From Aureobasidium sp. EXF-3400 (taxonomy: Eukaryota > Ascomycota > Dothideomycetes > Dothideales > Saccotheciaceae): a DNA stretch of 24,256 nucleotides. The DNA is taken from NCBI GenBank assembly GCA_024195585.1, contig SWBL01000529.1, positions 1-24,256 on the forward strand. Direction: 5' to 3'. This document shows, piece after piece, positions 1 through 9,704 of the stretch (position 1 is the stretch's first letter; each line of letters begins with the position of its first letter). The notes under the pieces are model-generated. The model ran no database searches, was not told the DNA's origin, and saw nothing but the letters and a program-made list of their open reading frames with translations. A program made the translations under genes and the position numbers.

Positions 1-613
1 GTATTGGCAAAGTAGTGGACTCAGGTACGTCCTCCGACCGGCATCCCTTTGTTTGGTGCGAGGCTGATGTTGCCAAATGCTTGCGAACTCGCGTTACATG
101 AACCTGTTTGAGCGGCCTCTCAGGACAATGATTCGTCATCCCCCACGATCCAGTATTTCTGCAATCCAAAATCGCTCTGTTGAAAAAAGGTACAGCGTCG
201 TTCCATCTCTGCTTTCTGCGAGCGATGTAGGCCAGATCTTCGAGAAAGTGTCTACTGCCGTGATGGTCCCATCCATATTGTTGGATGACATCACTGCCCC
301 AATGCTTTCCGATCGTCTCCAAGGCCGAGGCTTTCCGGTCGTGGCAACTTCGGCCGTTCTTGGCTCTCTCATTGAAAACCTCATACTCAACACCCATGCT
401 GATATTATTTGAAGTGAGCAACTCCTGGATCTCGAAAGCGCATTGTTCCAAATCTTGTTGTTCCAGTCTCATGAACTTCTCAATCTCAGCTTGGAGTGTC
501 GTAACAATCACATCAGTGCGATGCCGTTTGATCGTTTCTGCTAGGTACTCTATCACTGCCGATGAGCCGCCCGAGTGCAGTAGCTCTCTAAGCCTCGAAC
601 ACGAGAAATCCAT
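1..613 (-). CDS. Partial orphan protein, C-terminus beyond the window
   Basis: The minus strand is open for 204 codons from an ATG at 613 to the left edge without a stop. That ATG is the first in frame after a TAA nine codons upstream, and its context (TCCATGG) is good for a eukaryotic start. I do not recognise a family. The first 75 residues are charged and predicted helical (motifs RLRELLHSGG, LEQQDLEQCAFEIQELL). The middle has a Trp/Tyr/His-rich stretch (QQYGWDHHGSRHFLEDLAYIARRKQRW) followed by AVPFFNRAI, which faintly recalls a TPR-type helix pair but is too little to call. The last 60 codons are less convincing, and a GTACCT near 34-39 or 219-224 (minus sense) could start an intron. The overlapping plus-strand frames at 77-412 and 285-641 look like shadows. 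Confidence 0.5.
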   Translation of the reverse strand, partial: MDFSCSRLRELLHSGGSSAVIEYLAETIKRHRTDVIVTTLQAEIEKFMRLEQQDLEQCAFEIQELLTSNNISMGVEYEVFNERAKNGRSCHDRKASALETIGKHWGSDVIQQYGWDHHGSRHFLEDLAYIARRKQRWNDAVPFFNRAILDCRNTGSWGMTNHCPERPLKQVHVTRVRKHLATSASHQTKGCRSEDVPESTTLPI

Positions 614-1844
614 GGATATGTTCTCGTCGCTTTACTGCTGAAACATTCAGAAGAAAGATGCTATGGTCACTCTCGACCTATAAGTAATGACTGGGATCAA
701 CCGATGGCAGAATTACGTTCAGCAGAGAATGATCTGTACAGTCTGTAGAGCATGTAAGTGGTTAGTTGTCGGTGACAAGCTTAGAGCAATTCTTTCCCCA
801 GGTCTGTATTCAGAGTTTTATTCTAGGACAGTACCGTTAGCAATAAATTTGTAGCCGGTTGATGGACAGGAATTGTTTGGATGAGCATATATTACATAAT
901 ACGATCACCTTCCTGAGGCTCTGCTTGTCTCTTGGTGAGTGAACGATCGATTGCAGTTCTGTAGCAAAAGCCCGGCATCACCTCATGCGTTTGTCGACCA
1001 TTGAGATAACCAGAATCCTGTGTAGGGTAATAGCGCACCGTCGTTCTTGCGCACAGTTTCCAACCTCGTTAGAGCAGGGAAGCCAAGCTGCGCATGTTGT
1101 CTCGTGTAAGATCTTGACGAGGTAGACAACATGCATAGAATGACCCCGCTCTCGAGGCTCTTCGGTCTCGCGTCCAATGCTGTGACCGAGCTTGCTTTGG
1201 AGTCCGATTTACTCGAAGGTGATGCGTGATCAAAGATTGGTTCACACCGGGTCTATAATATCTAGTGACCAGACATACATCGAGTCATCATAGCACTTAC
1301 ACATTCGAGATGTCAATGGTATACGCTTCATGTTATGCCTGACCCGTTTGCAAGGAGTGGACTTTGGGAAGCGTCGCGGTCAAGGAAGTGTCGAATTCGC
1401 CCTCACTTGCTTCATTACGCACGTGTTGTCGGAATATGATAGCCGACTGAGCCTGCGGCTGCTTCTTAAACAGGTCGTTCCACGCCGAACCCCTCATGCA
1501 AGATCATCTACCCTTTCCTTATCCAGCTTGTCCGGCCGCCGAGCCTAGGAGGAAGGGGTCTCGCCCCCTCACTCCCAGGATTCTGACAGCTGTCCAAACT
1601 CACTCATATTCCTAGCGGCATGGATACACCATGGAAGGTATAAAAATGCTTAAGATTTTTGATCTGTGTATCCATAACCTAAAGCTTTAAGTTTGCGCAG
1701 GGCGTTCATCTTAGTCTGCAGAATTCTGTGTCGGGAAGCCACAGCGATTGTTTGAACTGTGATCTAGTAGGAACCAGATCGAGAACAGATAATCTAATCT
1801 CGAATTCGAAATCGCCTCCAGCGATTCTCTCACCTCGCAAACGC
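614..1844. other. Gene-poor interval
   Basis: No gene can be defended here. The most coding-like stretch is a Ser-rich minus-strand frame from about 1248 to 983 ending in TGA. It has no ATG near its beginning and no recognisable domain, so it could be an exon fragment or chance. The interval presumably holds the upstream region of the left-edge gene and the 3' flank of the rhodopsin-like gene. Confidence 0.4.
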
Positions 1845-3031
1845 CTAACCGAGGGCGGCTCTTTCCGGCTTCGACAACCTTGGTCTGCCATGTTCTTGAG
1901 TATGTCTTCCAGACTCTCTCCGACTATCGTCTCTTAACAGGAGGCTAAGATCAGATGCAGCGTAAGGATTCTGTAAAGGAATATCACCCGTGCGAGGCCT
2001 GTGGGGCTCTGGTCGCGGAGACCTACTGTCAGCCATCTTGTTCAACATACGCTTGAAGAAGGGCCTCAGAGGGGGAATGGAGACGGTGATTATCTAGGTT
2101 TGAGTCAGTGATATACGCTCATCTTCGAATCGAATATCTTAACAGTGCGTACTCCTGTGCAGATCTCGATTGTCCCCAACATAACGAGCATTGTCGAGTC
2201 CCCTGTCTTCAGCATGGCTTCAACCTGACATATCCGAATGATTGAGCAGACACTAGTCAGAAAACTGAGTAAGAAAAGGCCGGTCAAGCTTATCTTCTTT
2301 TTCATCGATATTTGCGTCTTGAGGAAGATAGGAAATGGCTGGAGGAAAGCGAATAGATCACAGACGATTGTCGTTACGGATGTTCCGTAAAGCAGCGGAC
2401 CCCAGCCGAAACAGTTTCCTTGGGCATGAGGCAACCATGCTTTCTTCGGGGGTTGGCAACGCAGCAGGAAGAGTAGGAGCAATACCAGTTGAGCGAGAGT
2501 TATGATAAAGATCGCTAGCCAGATCAACTGCCGGTTTGCAGTCATTGAGCTCTTTCTCGTCAAATCTAGGGCTGCAAAACCAGTAGCGAGCTTGTAGCCT
2601 GTACCCGTAAGCAGATAAAAGGGCCAACTGACATATTCGAGCTATGTGAATTAGCGAAGGTCTGTTCTCACAAACAGTCTTATGTCGGACAAGTACCAAA
2701 GCAAGGCGGTCTGTGACAACCTCTAAGGGTAGCCTATGAGGCAGACCTAGGCCTAGTCGTGTCTCCACGATGACTAGAACAGAGTATGCTATGGCAAAAG
2801 CCCACGTGATGTTAGAAGTTGCTGTCCCACCGATTGTTACACCGGACATACTGTTGTCAACAGGATGATGTAGTCGTCGACCCACAAACCCCTGGACGAC
2901 CGATTGCGGGCGTAGAACCGGCAGGCTACCACGGCTACCATCAATGAAGTGAATATCACACAGACCGACACAATTGTGGGATATCTAGACTGCACTTCGA
3001 TATTTGCAGGGTAATCAATGACCCACCTCAT
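1845..3031 (-). CDS. Fungal rhodopsin-like integral membrane protein (four exons)
   Basis: This encodes a multi-pass membrane protein of the fungal rhodopsin-like domain family (related to the 7-TM part of PTH11-type receptors); ligand and role are unknown. Exons read 3031-2852 (or 2848), 2788-2697, 2641-2153 and 2093-1845, about 337 residues. Introns 2 and 3 (2696-2642, 55 bases; 2152-2094, 59 bases) are GT...AG and keep frame. Seen in order: TM1 ending RFYARNRSSRG, then WVDDY and TM2, GLGLPHRL, the YKLATGFAALDLTRKSS segment, LLLLFLLRCQPP, GNCFGW, a loop-TM run with FLQPFPIF, SIIRICQ, TM7 around EICTG/IITVSIPPLRPFFKR, and a polar charged cytoplasmic tail of about 65 residues. The TM7-IPPLRPFF match across intron 3 strongly supports that junction. 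Intron 1 is odd: GTATGT at 2851 with the best acceptor leaves the frame one base off. The start is the first ATG after an in-frame TAA. No CFEM domain is seen. The stop is TAG. Confidence 0.9.
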
Positions 3032-5103
3032 GCCGGAATACGTTCTGAGATGTTCGTGTTAACAAAAGACCGAGAGAGGCGAATGATTTATGCTGATTCT
3101 GCGCTGCGGTACATGCTCTTGTGTACTGCTGCAACAACGTAATTGAAGACGTGAACAATGCAAGAAATTGAACCTAGCAAAAGAGTGTAGCATTGCAGGA
3201 TGACAGACATGGGAATGTCCGTCGTGTTATACAACGACGCCGATTCTGCCAGCTTGAGACCAGATCTGAATAATTGTTGCACGTCACATACCTACCTGAC
3301 CTAAGATCATCTGATTTTAAGTCCATCCAAGCACAACAGAAAAATAAGTGCCGTAATCCTGACCTCTCAGAGGCTGGCCGATCGCAAGAACGCTTCGAAG
3401 TTGAACGCACCAAAGGTATCGTCTTCAGCACGCGGATTCCGTACAACTTAGGTCTAAATGTATGAATTCGAGCAGCCGTCACACTTGCGGCCTTTAAGGT
3501 CTAACGCTCGATTAGTGCCTGTGTGCTCGGTGTGCTTCTCTTCTGTACTCTCATCTATCTTGTTCTGTTTTGTATTAGACAGAGATCTGGCTCGATCGAC
3601 TCGTCGATCTTGACATCTTACGAGGCAATGATGCCTATGGAAGTGTGTATGACAAAAACGTATCTATCGAGTCAGAATCTGTGGTTAGCTGCTCAAACAT
3701 ATACATATCGCTTAGATTAGTACGATTAAAGGAGCTTAAGCCAATCAGAACAAAGGTCTACCAGTAAAAATAGCAATTGAGGCATCATGCTGTAATGGCC
3801 ACTAATGACACTCTCTTCGAATTCCTTGAAGAAGGAGCAGAGGGAAACTATTCGTCTATCAGATATTCTTGTAGAAATTGAGAAACCGTAGCACCAAAAA
3901 GAATGCAGTTCTTAATCTAAATGGTATGTTGGCATATGAGGAACGAAGCAAGAAAGGACTTATACGTCAAGCCTAGAGAAAAGCGACATAAGAACTCGAA
4001 TCCTGCTGGTTTCTCCTATCATGAGTTTGCCATTCTTAGGTTTGTCCTTTTGCTTGCTTCTAGCTTACAAGATTCTACCTAAAAAGAAGAAGATTGGACT
4101 ATTTCCGGGCTTGGTCAAACAATGAAAATAGCGCCGTTCGGTAATAGGCAGGCGAGTTTGCTTAGTTTGCTGTGGGTTGGGACTTCTCCCGGGCGCAGTC
4201 AAACAATGCAAACAGCGCCTTTTGGTACTTGGCAGGAGACTTTTTGAGCGCAAGCCGTCCGAAGCAGTTTCCAGATATCTGATTCAGGGGCTTACAATTG
4301 GTCAATGAGCTTATTAATAACACATGTAGTTGGTACGTAATGCCCTTCCCTTACAAGTAGAGCCTAATGCTTCCTATGCAATCATCGATGGGCTTGATTT
4401 CGATCACGACACGTAGTGACACCTTATAGTAACCAATAGCCGACTGCGCATCGCCTACTCGTCTCTGCTTACTAGGCACTCTTCTTGAAGGTCGCCGGCT
4501 CGTGAAGTCGACGAACAAATAGATTACATGTTGATCAGCCTTGTATTATCTGTCTCTCCTACGTCAAGCTAGTTTACGCAACAAGATTCTTTAGGGCGCG
4601 TAGTCGGCCAAGAAACCCACCCATTTTATGCCGCGCCGTCTTGTTATCTGTTTTGCTAATCTGTAAACTATGGTTCAGTCTTCCACGTCCAGCACTGGTA
4701 CAGTAGTACGTCAAGACAAATATCATGGATCCGCACTAGTCGATATTTCCGCCCAATATCAATCAACCTAATCTATTTCCGAAATAATGGCGATGGATGG
4801 CTTCGAATTCGATGCGGTGCCGCAGATCGCTCTGTATTCAATACAGTCCTCGGATATTGCTTGCTAAATTTCTCCGAAGAGGGTTAACCACAGAAATTGC
4901 TTGGCAATACGCGCAGCACTCACCAGTGTTGTTTACCCTCACTTTTGGACAAGTGCTCACGCTTTCATTGCACATGTGGCCAGAAAACACGCAATAATTG
5001 CGGATAGAGAACCATACGTGCCAACCTTTACTACTTAACGGCATGATCTTTCCACCTACACTTAGTGTATCACTCTGTCTCCATAGCTTATCCAGCAAAC
5101 GAC
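3032..5103. other. Intergenic region with weak ORFs only
   Basis: Nothing here is convincingly coding. A minus-strand frame at 3282-3088 lies in phase with the rhodopsin-like gene's first exon but is separated from it by two TAA codons and lacks family features, so I treat it as upstream region. Frames at 3523-3720 (+) and 4797-4997 (+) are short and featureless. Besides the duplication listed separately at 4096-4243, I see no repeat or RNA gene. Confidence 0.4.
4096..4243. repeat. Diverged 84-base tandem duplication (two copies)
   Basis: Two similar blocks start with GGACT at 4096 and 4180 and run about 64 bases each (4096-4159 and 4180-4243). They share GTCAAACAATG, the A-A-A/C-A-GCGCC block and GG-A-GGCAGG-GA patterns, with scattered substitutions and no length change. 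The period of 84 is a multiple of three, and a minus-strand frame (4253-4065) reads through both, giving the paired motifs CLHCLTAPGRSPN and YFHCLTKPGNSPI. That frame has no ATG and is only 62 codons, so coding is unproven. Confidence 0.7.
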
Positions 5104-5901
5104 ATGAATAATCCTTATCACTTTCTCAACAATCTACACCCACCCCATAAAGTCTATGTCAGCCCCGGCGTATTGCATGGAGGTCACCAATCGTTCCAAA
5201 CTCAGTCTCCACAAAATCTATCATTCAACTTCAATACCCAATATTTGCCACCACCCCAGCTTTGCCATGCTGGACCGGCCGGGAGCTCTCTGGAGTCAGT
5301 GCCGTTGACCAAACACGCTATGGGTTACCAGATACCCGGATATGATGCCGGCCATCAGCTTGTGAGACAGTTCAACAGTTACAGTCCCGCCGACCCTCAG
5401 ATATTCGAAAAAGCGAGGCAAGAAATCCAGAAGCAGTCGGGTGATCAGCACGAGCAAGTCTTGAAGCAGCTGGACTCTGATTACGAAAAAACTCTGGATT
5501 GGCACGAACAGACTTCCGAGCAATTGGAGAATCTAAGGGCTATGGTTGCACAACTCATTTCCAGGAACGAAAGCTTGCGATCAGGAGCAAGTGATCTTGC
5601 CCCGGAGATACTCAGTAAACTATGTACTATCGAAACGGAGACGTCTCATTTAAGATGCCAATTGGAATCTCTAGAAGCGGGGCTACAGGAAAATCCCAGA
5701 AGCATCGAATCACACACTCGGGCAGGATCAAGAGGCCCTAATACTCTACGCCGATCTGGAAGATTATCCTCCAAAATTGACGAGGGAAGACAGAATCTCG
5801 ACCATGAAACAGCTAAATCCGAAGCTGAAGCCCCTACGAGACTCCTTGTAGTGGATTCCCTGCATACATCACGTCGTAAACGTCGTCCGCGGCACCATTG
5901 A
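5104..5901 (+). CDS. Orphan coiled-coil protein with disordered N-terminus and basic tail
   Basis: This is a single open frame of 265 residues from ATG 5104 to TGA 5899-5901. The frame opens at a TGA at 5044 and 5104 is the first ATG in it. Residues 1-95 are rich in Pro, Gln, Asn, His and Tyr (MNNPYHFLNNLHPPHK, FNFNTQYLPPPQ) and look disordered. About 100-210 are charged heptad-like sequence suited to a coiled coil (QEIQKQSGDQHEQVLKQL, EQTSEQLENLRAMVAQLI, TSHLRCQLESLEAGLQ). The rest is Arg/Ser-rich and ends RRKRRPRHH, a plausible nuclear localisation signal. No enzyme or DNA-binding domain is recognised. A nuclear oligomeric scaffold or regulator would fit, but that is inference. Its 3' end converges on, and possibly overlaps by 68 bases, the beta-barrel gene on the other strand. 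Confidence 0.7.
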   Translation: MNNPYHFLNNLHPPHKVYVSPGVLHGGHQSFQTQSPQNLSFNFNTQYLPPPQLCHAGPAGSSLESVPLTKHAMGYQIPGYDAGHQLVRQFNSYSPADPQIFEKARQEIQKQSGDQHEQVLKQLDSDYEKTLDWHEQTSEQLENLRAMVAQLISRNESLRSGASDLAPEILSKLCTIETETSHLRCQLESLEAGLQENPRSIESHTRAGSRGPNTLRRSGRLSSKIDEGRQNLDHETAKSEAEAPTRLLVVDSLHTSRRKRRPRHH

Positions 5902-6685
5902 AGATCTTCTTCCAAAGCTCCCGACTGAAGTCTACGGTCGCGCCGTTTATCAAACTCTGGCCCGTGCTAGGGTCGTTCAGTAATTAGTCCCCAACACCGA
6001 TACAGCTCGCGCAGCGGTCCAAGACCAGACCTGTCGCGCTCACTCCTGTCAGTGGATTGGTGAAGTTTATGCGTTGTCCGCAATTCACGGGTGCGGGCTG
6101 AGAGTCGTCATTGAGGGCTAGATTTCTGTTATATCTTGTGCAGAGTGCAACGTAGTAGCCGTCCGATGGGTAGCCAATGTTGTCACATCTGAATGTTGAA
6201 CTTCGACTTGCATTATAAAGTGATGCCATTTTATCCCCTGGAGAGTATGCCTTGATTCCATATTGATCTCTCGATGGCACCCAAGCCTTAGTGGCCGAGC
6301 TTGATGTGGTTGTGACTGTTTGAGTCGATGATGATTGATCAAAAGAGATGTGATCTGGCATGGCGAACGAAGATAGTGATGGAACAATCGTGGCAGGTAA
6401 AGAGGATTTGATCTCAGAGATGCTAGTTACACAGCCGATTTGCCTAGAGCTTGTGCTCCATGTCTCACCTTACCTAGCTGTTGGGGGCACAAGGAACCCT
6501 GAAAGGTAAGTATAATTATGCGATGGCAGGAAATGCCAACGCCGAGAGGCGCATATTAAACAAGTATCGTTGTCGCCTTGTTGGAACACCCCTTCTAGGC
6601 AGTAGTCTTGGGTTGCGGATGTGTCACCGTATGATCCAAACGCATATGCGAATCCGAAACGGTAGAAGAGTGGAAGAAGATTCAT
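5834..6685 (-). CDS. Double-psi beta-barrel (RlpA/expansin-like) protein, interrupted by an in-frame TAA; likely pseudogene
   Basis: Two exons fit: 6685-6474 and 6422 onward, with a 51-base intron (6473-6423, GTAAGG...ACTAG) that keeps phase. Exon 1 starts MNLLPLFYRF (weak signal-peptide-like start) and has a Cys cluster (DYCLEGVFQQGDNDTC). Exon 2 begins with a Ser/Thr-rich linker and then the barrel domain: VNCGQRINFTNP followed by LDRCASCIGVGD, the core of the RlpA-like/expansin double-psi barrel with its conserved Asp-Arg-Cys. Such proteins are usually secreted and many have unknown or wall-related roles. At 5986-5984 the frame meets TAA, yet the same frame continues 49 codons to TAG at 5836-5834 with family-like sequence (SLINGATVDFSRELW, GAADDVYDVMYAG). 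A CAA-to-TAA change would explain it. No intron of normal size removes the stop cleanly. The protein therefore lacks its last barrel strands or the gene is dead. Confidence 0.75.
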
Positions 6686-7815
6686 AGTGACACGCTCTGA
6701 AGATCTTGTCCTAGACCTTAAGAGTGTCCCTAGCCCTTCGAAACGTGTGAACGTCTGCCTCGGTGTTATATGTGTGATGAACAGTTACCTAAGCTTACAA
6801 ATGTTGATGCAGGGGGGGGTCTGTCTCTTGAGATATACTGGTTATAGGGGTAGTAGATCGCCATGAACGTGATTCGTCTAGGAAATCGTATACGTGCAAA
6901 AGAGCTGCTTTTCGCAAGCAGTATCGGAACGATAATCGGGTGATGGCAATGTTTGACTCTCATACCACCCGGATCCTAGTGTAACGCTAACCCGACACTA
7001 TCTATCCATCTGGTCGATAAGGAACAGATACCACGTTATAAGATGACGCGCCTCCTTGTTAATGTGGTTGCCTTCGTTATGCTCTCGATTGCCATTTCTT
7101 CAATCACACAGATGAGTATCACAGCTAAGGGCTTTACATATAATAGAGATCATAGTGCGAGATGAGAGAGACACTAGAGCGAACTAGCTCAGCACGAGCA
7201 TTCGGCTACTAGCAAGTTCAAGAGTGAGATTAGAGTTTCAAGGACATGGGAATATCGAGGAGATGACTGTTGGACCTATCATATTAACGATACTCCTACC
7301 CTAAACAGCAAGAAAAGTCGATGACATGGCGCCCGCCTTAGAGATGCTGCGTTGTACGTTCATACGAATCTATGCAAACGCGACCTATGCTGCTTTTGCA
7401 AAGATTCGATGCTACAGAAATGAATCGTTCTCGGAGAAAAGTTGATGCGTAACTAAGCCTCGGTTTTTTTAACCTCCTGTACTAGCGTAAGTTAGGTAGA
7501 CTGATGTGTAACAACGGCGTGAGCTCTTTATTGTCCCGTACTATCTGCAAACGTCTGTTGGGCTAAGGTCGAAATCTAAGCTTCTCTTGGAACCCTTTAG
7601 ACTCTACACGTAGACAATGTGGAATTTGCTGCAAGTAAAGATAGACTATGGAATCAAATGGACGCTGTGGGGAGAACGGGGAGGGAGGGGGATCCCAGTT
7701 CTCACTAAGGATGCTGCTAATCAGTCTAGGAATGAGATTACGTCATTGACGGTGCCTATTATTTGTCAGAGCAACAGATTCTAAAGACATGCTTCTGACC
7801 CACTACTTGTAGCAC
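6686..7815. other. Intergenic region, G-rich motif near its right end
   Basis: No convincing coding frame is present; the minus-strand frame 6963-6766 is short and featureless. An 8-base G run lies at 6812-6819 and a 7-base T run near 7465. A G-quadruplex-type motif is listed separately at 7669-7691. The left part should contain the promoter of the leftward beta-barrel gene and the right part that of the frame starting at 7816. Confidence 0.4.
7669..7691 (+). promoter_or_regulatory. G-quadruplex-type motif
   Basis: Four G runs with short loops lie on the plus strand: GGGG, AGAAC, GGGG, A, GGG, A, GGGGG. This meets the usual G3+/N1-7 pattern. It lies about 125 bases before the ATG at 7816. 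Any regulatory role is inference. Confidence 0.4.
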
Positions 7816-8554
7816 ATGGCGTTGACCGAATACTTTGCAATATTGATGTTTCCTCGAAATAATCCTTTTGAGATTCGTGTCTTGGTACTGTGCTACCTCG
7901 AAGAGCACTATCGAAGCGGACGATCAGAGGAAAGGCTAGGAAATAGGCATATGGAACAATTGGACGCAATTGATCTGGAGCAGAAGATGTATCTGTTCCC
8001 TGGGCATGGTTTGGTGTGGGCCTCTTTACACTGGCACTGTCGTCGAGCTTCGTTTACTGGCAATCTTTTCTTCTCCTTGACTACAACCTTTCTACTCTGT
8101 GCTGTATATATGAACAGCGCGACATGGGGCCGCTATACAGACAATAGACTAGCCACCCTACTGCACGCTTCCATATGATAGCCCCCTACGCTTGCCCTTA
8201 ATGGAGGCTCTACTTAGTAGCGAGCGCATATTTACGGTCAAAATCGATCTCTTACTCCGGCTTGATGCAAACGGTATTGCATGCAACCTTAACAGTTGTG
8301 GAGCTCTTAGTGGAACAATAGGGGCAGATCTCAACAGACGTCTGGACGCCTGTAAAGAAACCATATATGATAATCTACAAGTTGAACCACTTTCAGTAAA
8401 GGTAGATCGTGTGGAGAGATTTGGCTTCAATGCTCTCTTCAACATGAATCCGAAGATTTGTCTCACAATTTTAAGCTACTATGAGACTGAGAGCCAAACG
8501 GAAAGCCTGGATTTTTGGAACCGAGCGATAAAGGCATCGAGGCTTGAAGGATAG
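7816..8554 (+). CDS. Orphan protein, possible two-exon gene, probably decayed
   Basis: An ATG at 7816 opens a frame of 120 codons; a second frame with an ATG at 8201 is open to TAG 8552-8554. They join in phase if a 49-base intron 8104-8152 (GTATAT...GACTAG) is removed, giving about 229 residues through LTTTFLLCA/PPYCTLPYDSP. The junction has no strong branch site, so two separate frames or a frameshift are alternatives. No family is recognised. Visible motifs are LLRLDANGIACN, LNRRLDACKETIYDN and FNMNPKICLTILSYYE, mixed alpha in character. The same frame continues beyond the TAG with coding-like charged helical sequence (LEKMQRAYLREWLEARKW) to a TAA at 8672 and a TGA at 8843-8845. This suggests an originally longer protein truncated by nonsense changes. 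Confidence 0.4.
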
Positions 8555-8845
8555 GAACGTGTTACACTAGAAAAGATGCAGAGAGCGTATTTGAGGGAGT
8601 GGCTAGAGGCTAGAAAGTGGGAAAGGTTCGAGGCCCCGCAAGAAGAGTTGACATCCAAACTATTCTTTGGATAAGGGTACTCAGATGCGCTGATTATTCC
8701 AGACGGTGGACTTCGCCATACAGAAGTTTGGCTAACATATCAAGACGAGTTGAGGAATGAGATACTGGAAAGATTCATACTTGCCTCTACCATCTTGCTT
8801 CACTCAGTTGCTTTGCGCAAAGGTCCTTACATTTTATTCTTTTGA
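8555..8845 (+). pseudogene. In-frame continuation of the preceding gene beyond stop codons
   Basis: After TAG 8552-8554 the same frame runs 39 codons to TAA 8672-8674 and then 56 codons to TGA 8843-8845. Both pieces look like protein: EEL and KLFFG before the TAA, GYSDALIIPDGGLRHTEVW and LRNEILERFILAS after it. Gln codons mutated C to T would explain both stops. Without a homologue this remains inference. Confidence 0.3.
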
Positions 8846-9704
8846 CATGTCGCGACAGCTTGTAGCAAGCTCAAGAATCTCAATTGATTATCATTCTGCA
8901 CACAGCCTCAATTCTTCATCTTGTTCTCTAGTAGTGGCTTCCAAACATTTAGCTGTGAAAACGTAGCTGAAACTCAATTTATGAACATAAAGGCAGACTT
9001 ATCACAAGTCAGATAGGAGGATGGTCTTGTGGAAGGAGAACCTGTTAGAACTGATCAATCGGCTGTGAAAAAGAGAAGGGGCTACTAATCAATCTCTCGT
9101 TTGTCTCCCGTCAATTATTCTACATTGACTGAAAACTGTATTATCTAGAGTGTACCTGATATTGTTCAGTCGTCCGATTGCCAGTGATAGTAAGGTTTTC
9201 GTCATACTAACATGTTCTACAACAATATAGTTTTCAGGGACTGGACAAAGGCACTAGTCAATGACAAAAATAACTCAAACCTGCCTACATTCACCTTATA
9301 CGTTTCTTATAGTGCCAGTGATACTGTATCCCATAACTCAAGATAACTTGTTGTAGAAGTTGTTTTCAATGGCGTCAACTATATGCCTGAGAGAAATATG
9401 TATCTCCTCGAGTGACATCTTTTCGATAATTTAAGATGCACGTTCTAAAACTGGTTTATGTTAAGTAAAGATAGTGCCGTAAGGCATTCAAATGCCAAAT
9501 CAAAACTATAACAAACGCATACCACCAGGCCAACTCATAGATACGCCCTACTGGAAACAGGCGCTGACAAACACTGGCTGACATGGTTTTGACCTTGTTC
9601 GTATCGAATGCCTTCACTACATGAATGGACGAAAGGTGGTTCAAAAATTCAGAAGCAAGTGAAGGGTTAGAAACAGGTCCCTAGTGTAGAGAGTGCTTTC
9701 CTCC
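8846..9704. other. Intergenic region with an 11-base inverted repeat
   Basis: No gene is supported. An 11-base inverted repeat, TTCTACAACAA at 9215-9225 and TTGTTGTAGAA at 9348-9358, frames 122 bases. A 10-base direct repeat GCCAGTGATA is at 9180-9189 and 9314-9323. No target-site duplication or transposase is visible, so a mobile element is not claimed. A hydrophobic minus-strand frame lies at 9644-9456, without an early ATG context. Confidence 0.35.

Noticed and set aside
3088..3282. N-terminal extension of the rhodopsin-like protein, since this frame is in phase with its exon 1
   Set aside because: Two TAA codons intervene, the family normally starts shortly before TM1, and the extension shows no matching sequence.
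6481..6687. Plus-strand ORF opposite the beta-barrel exon 1
   Set aside because: It is a shadow of the spliced minus-strand gene, whose intron phase and domain support the other strand.
9180..9358. Small transposon (MITE) suggested by an 11-base inverted repeat and a nested direct repeat
   Set aside because: Repeats are short, do not form clean termini, no target-site duplication is visible and no second copy is in the window.
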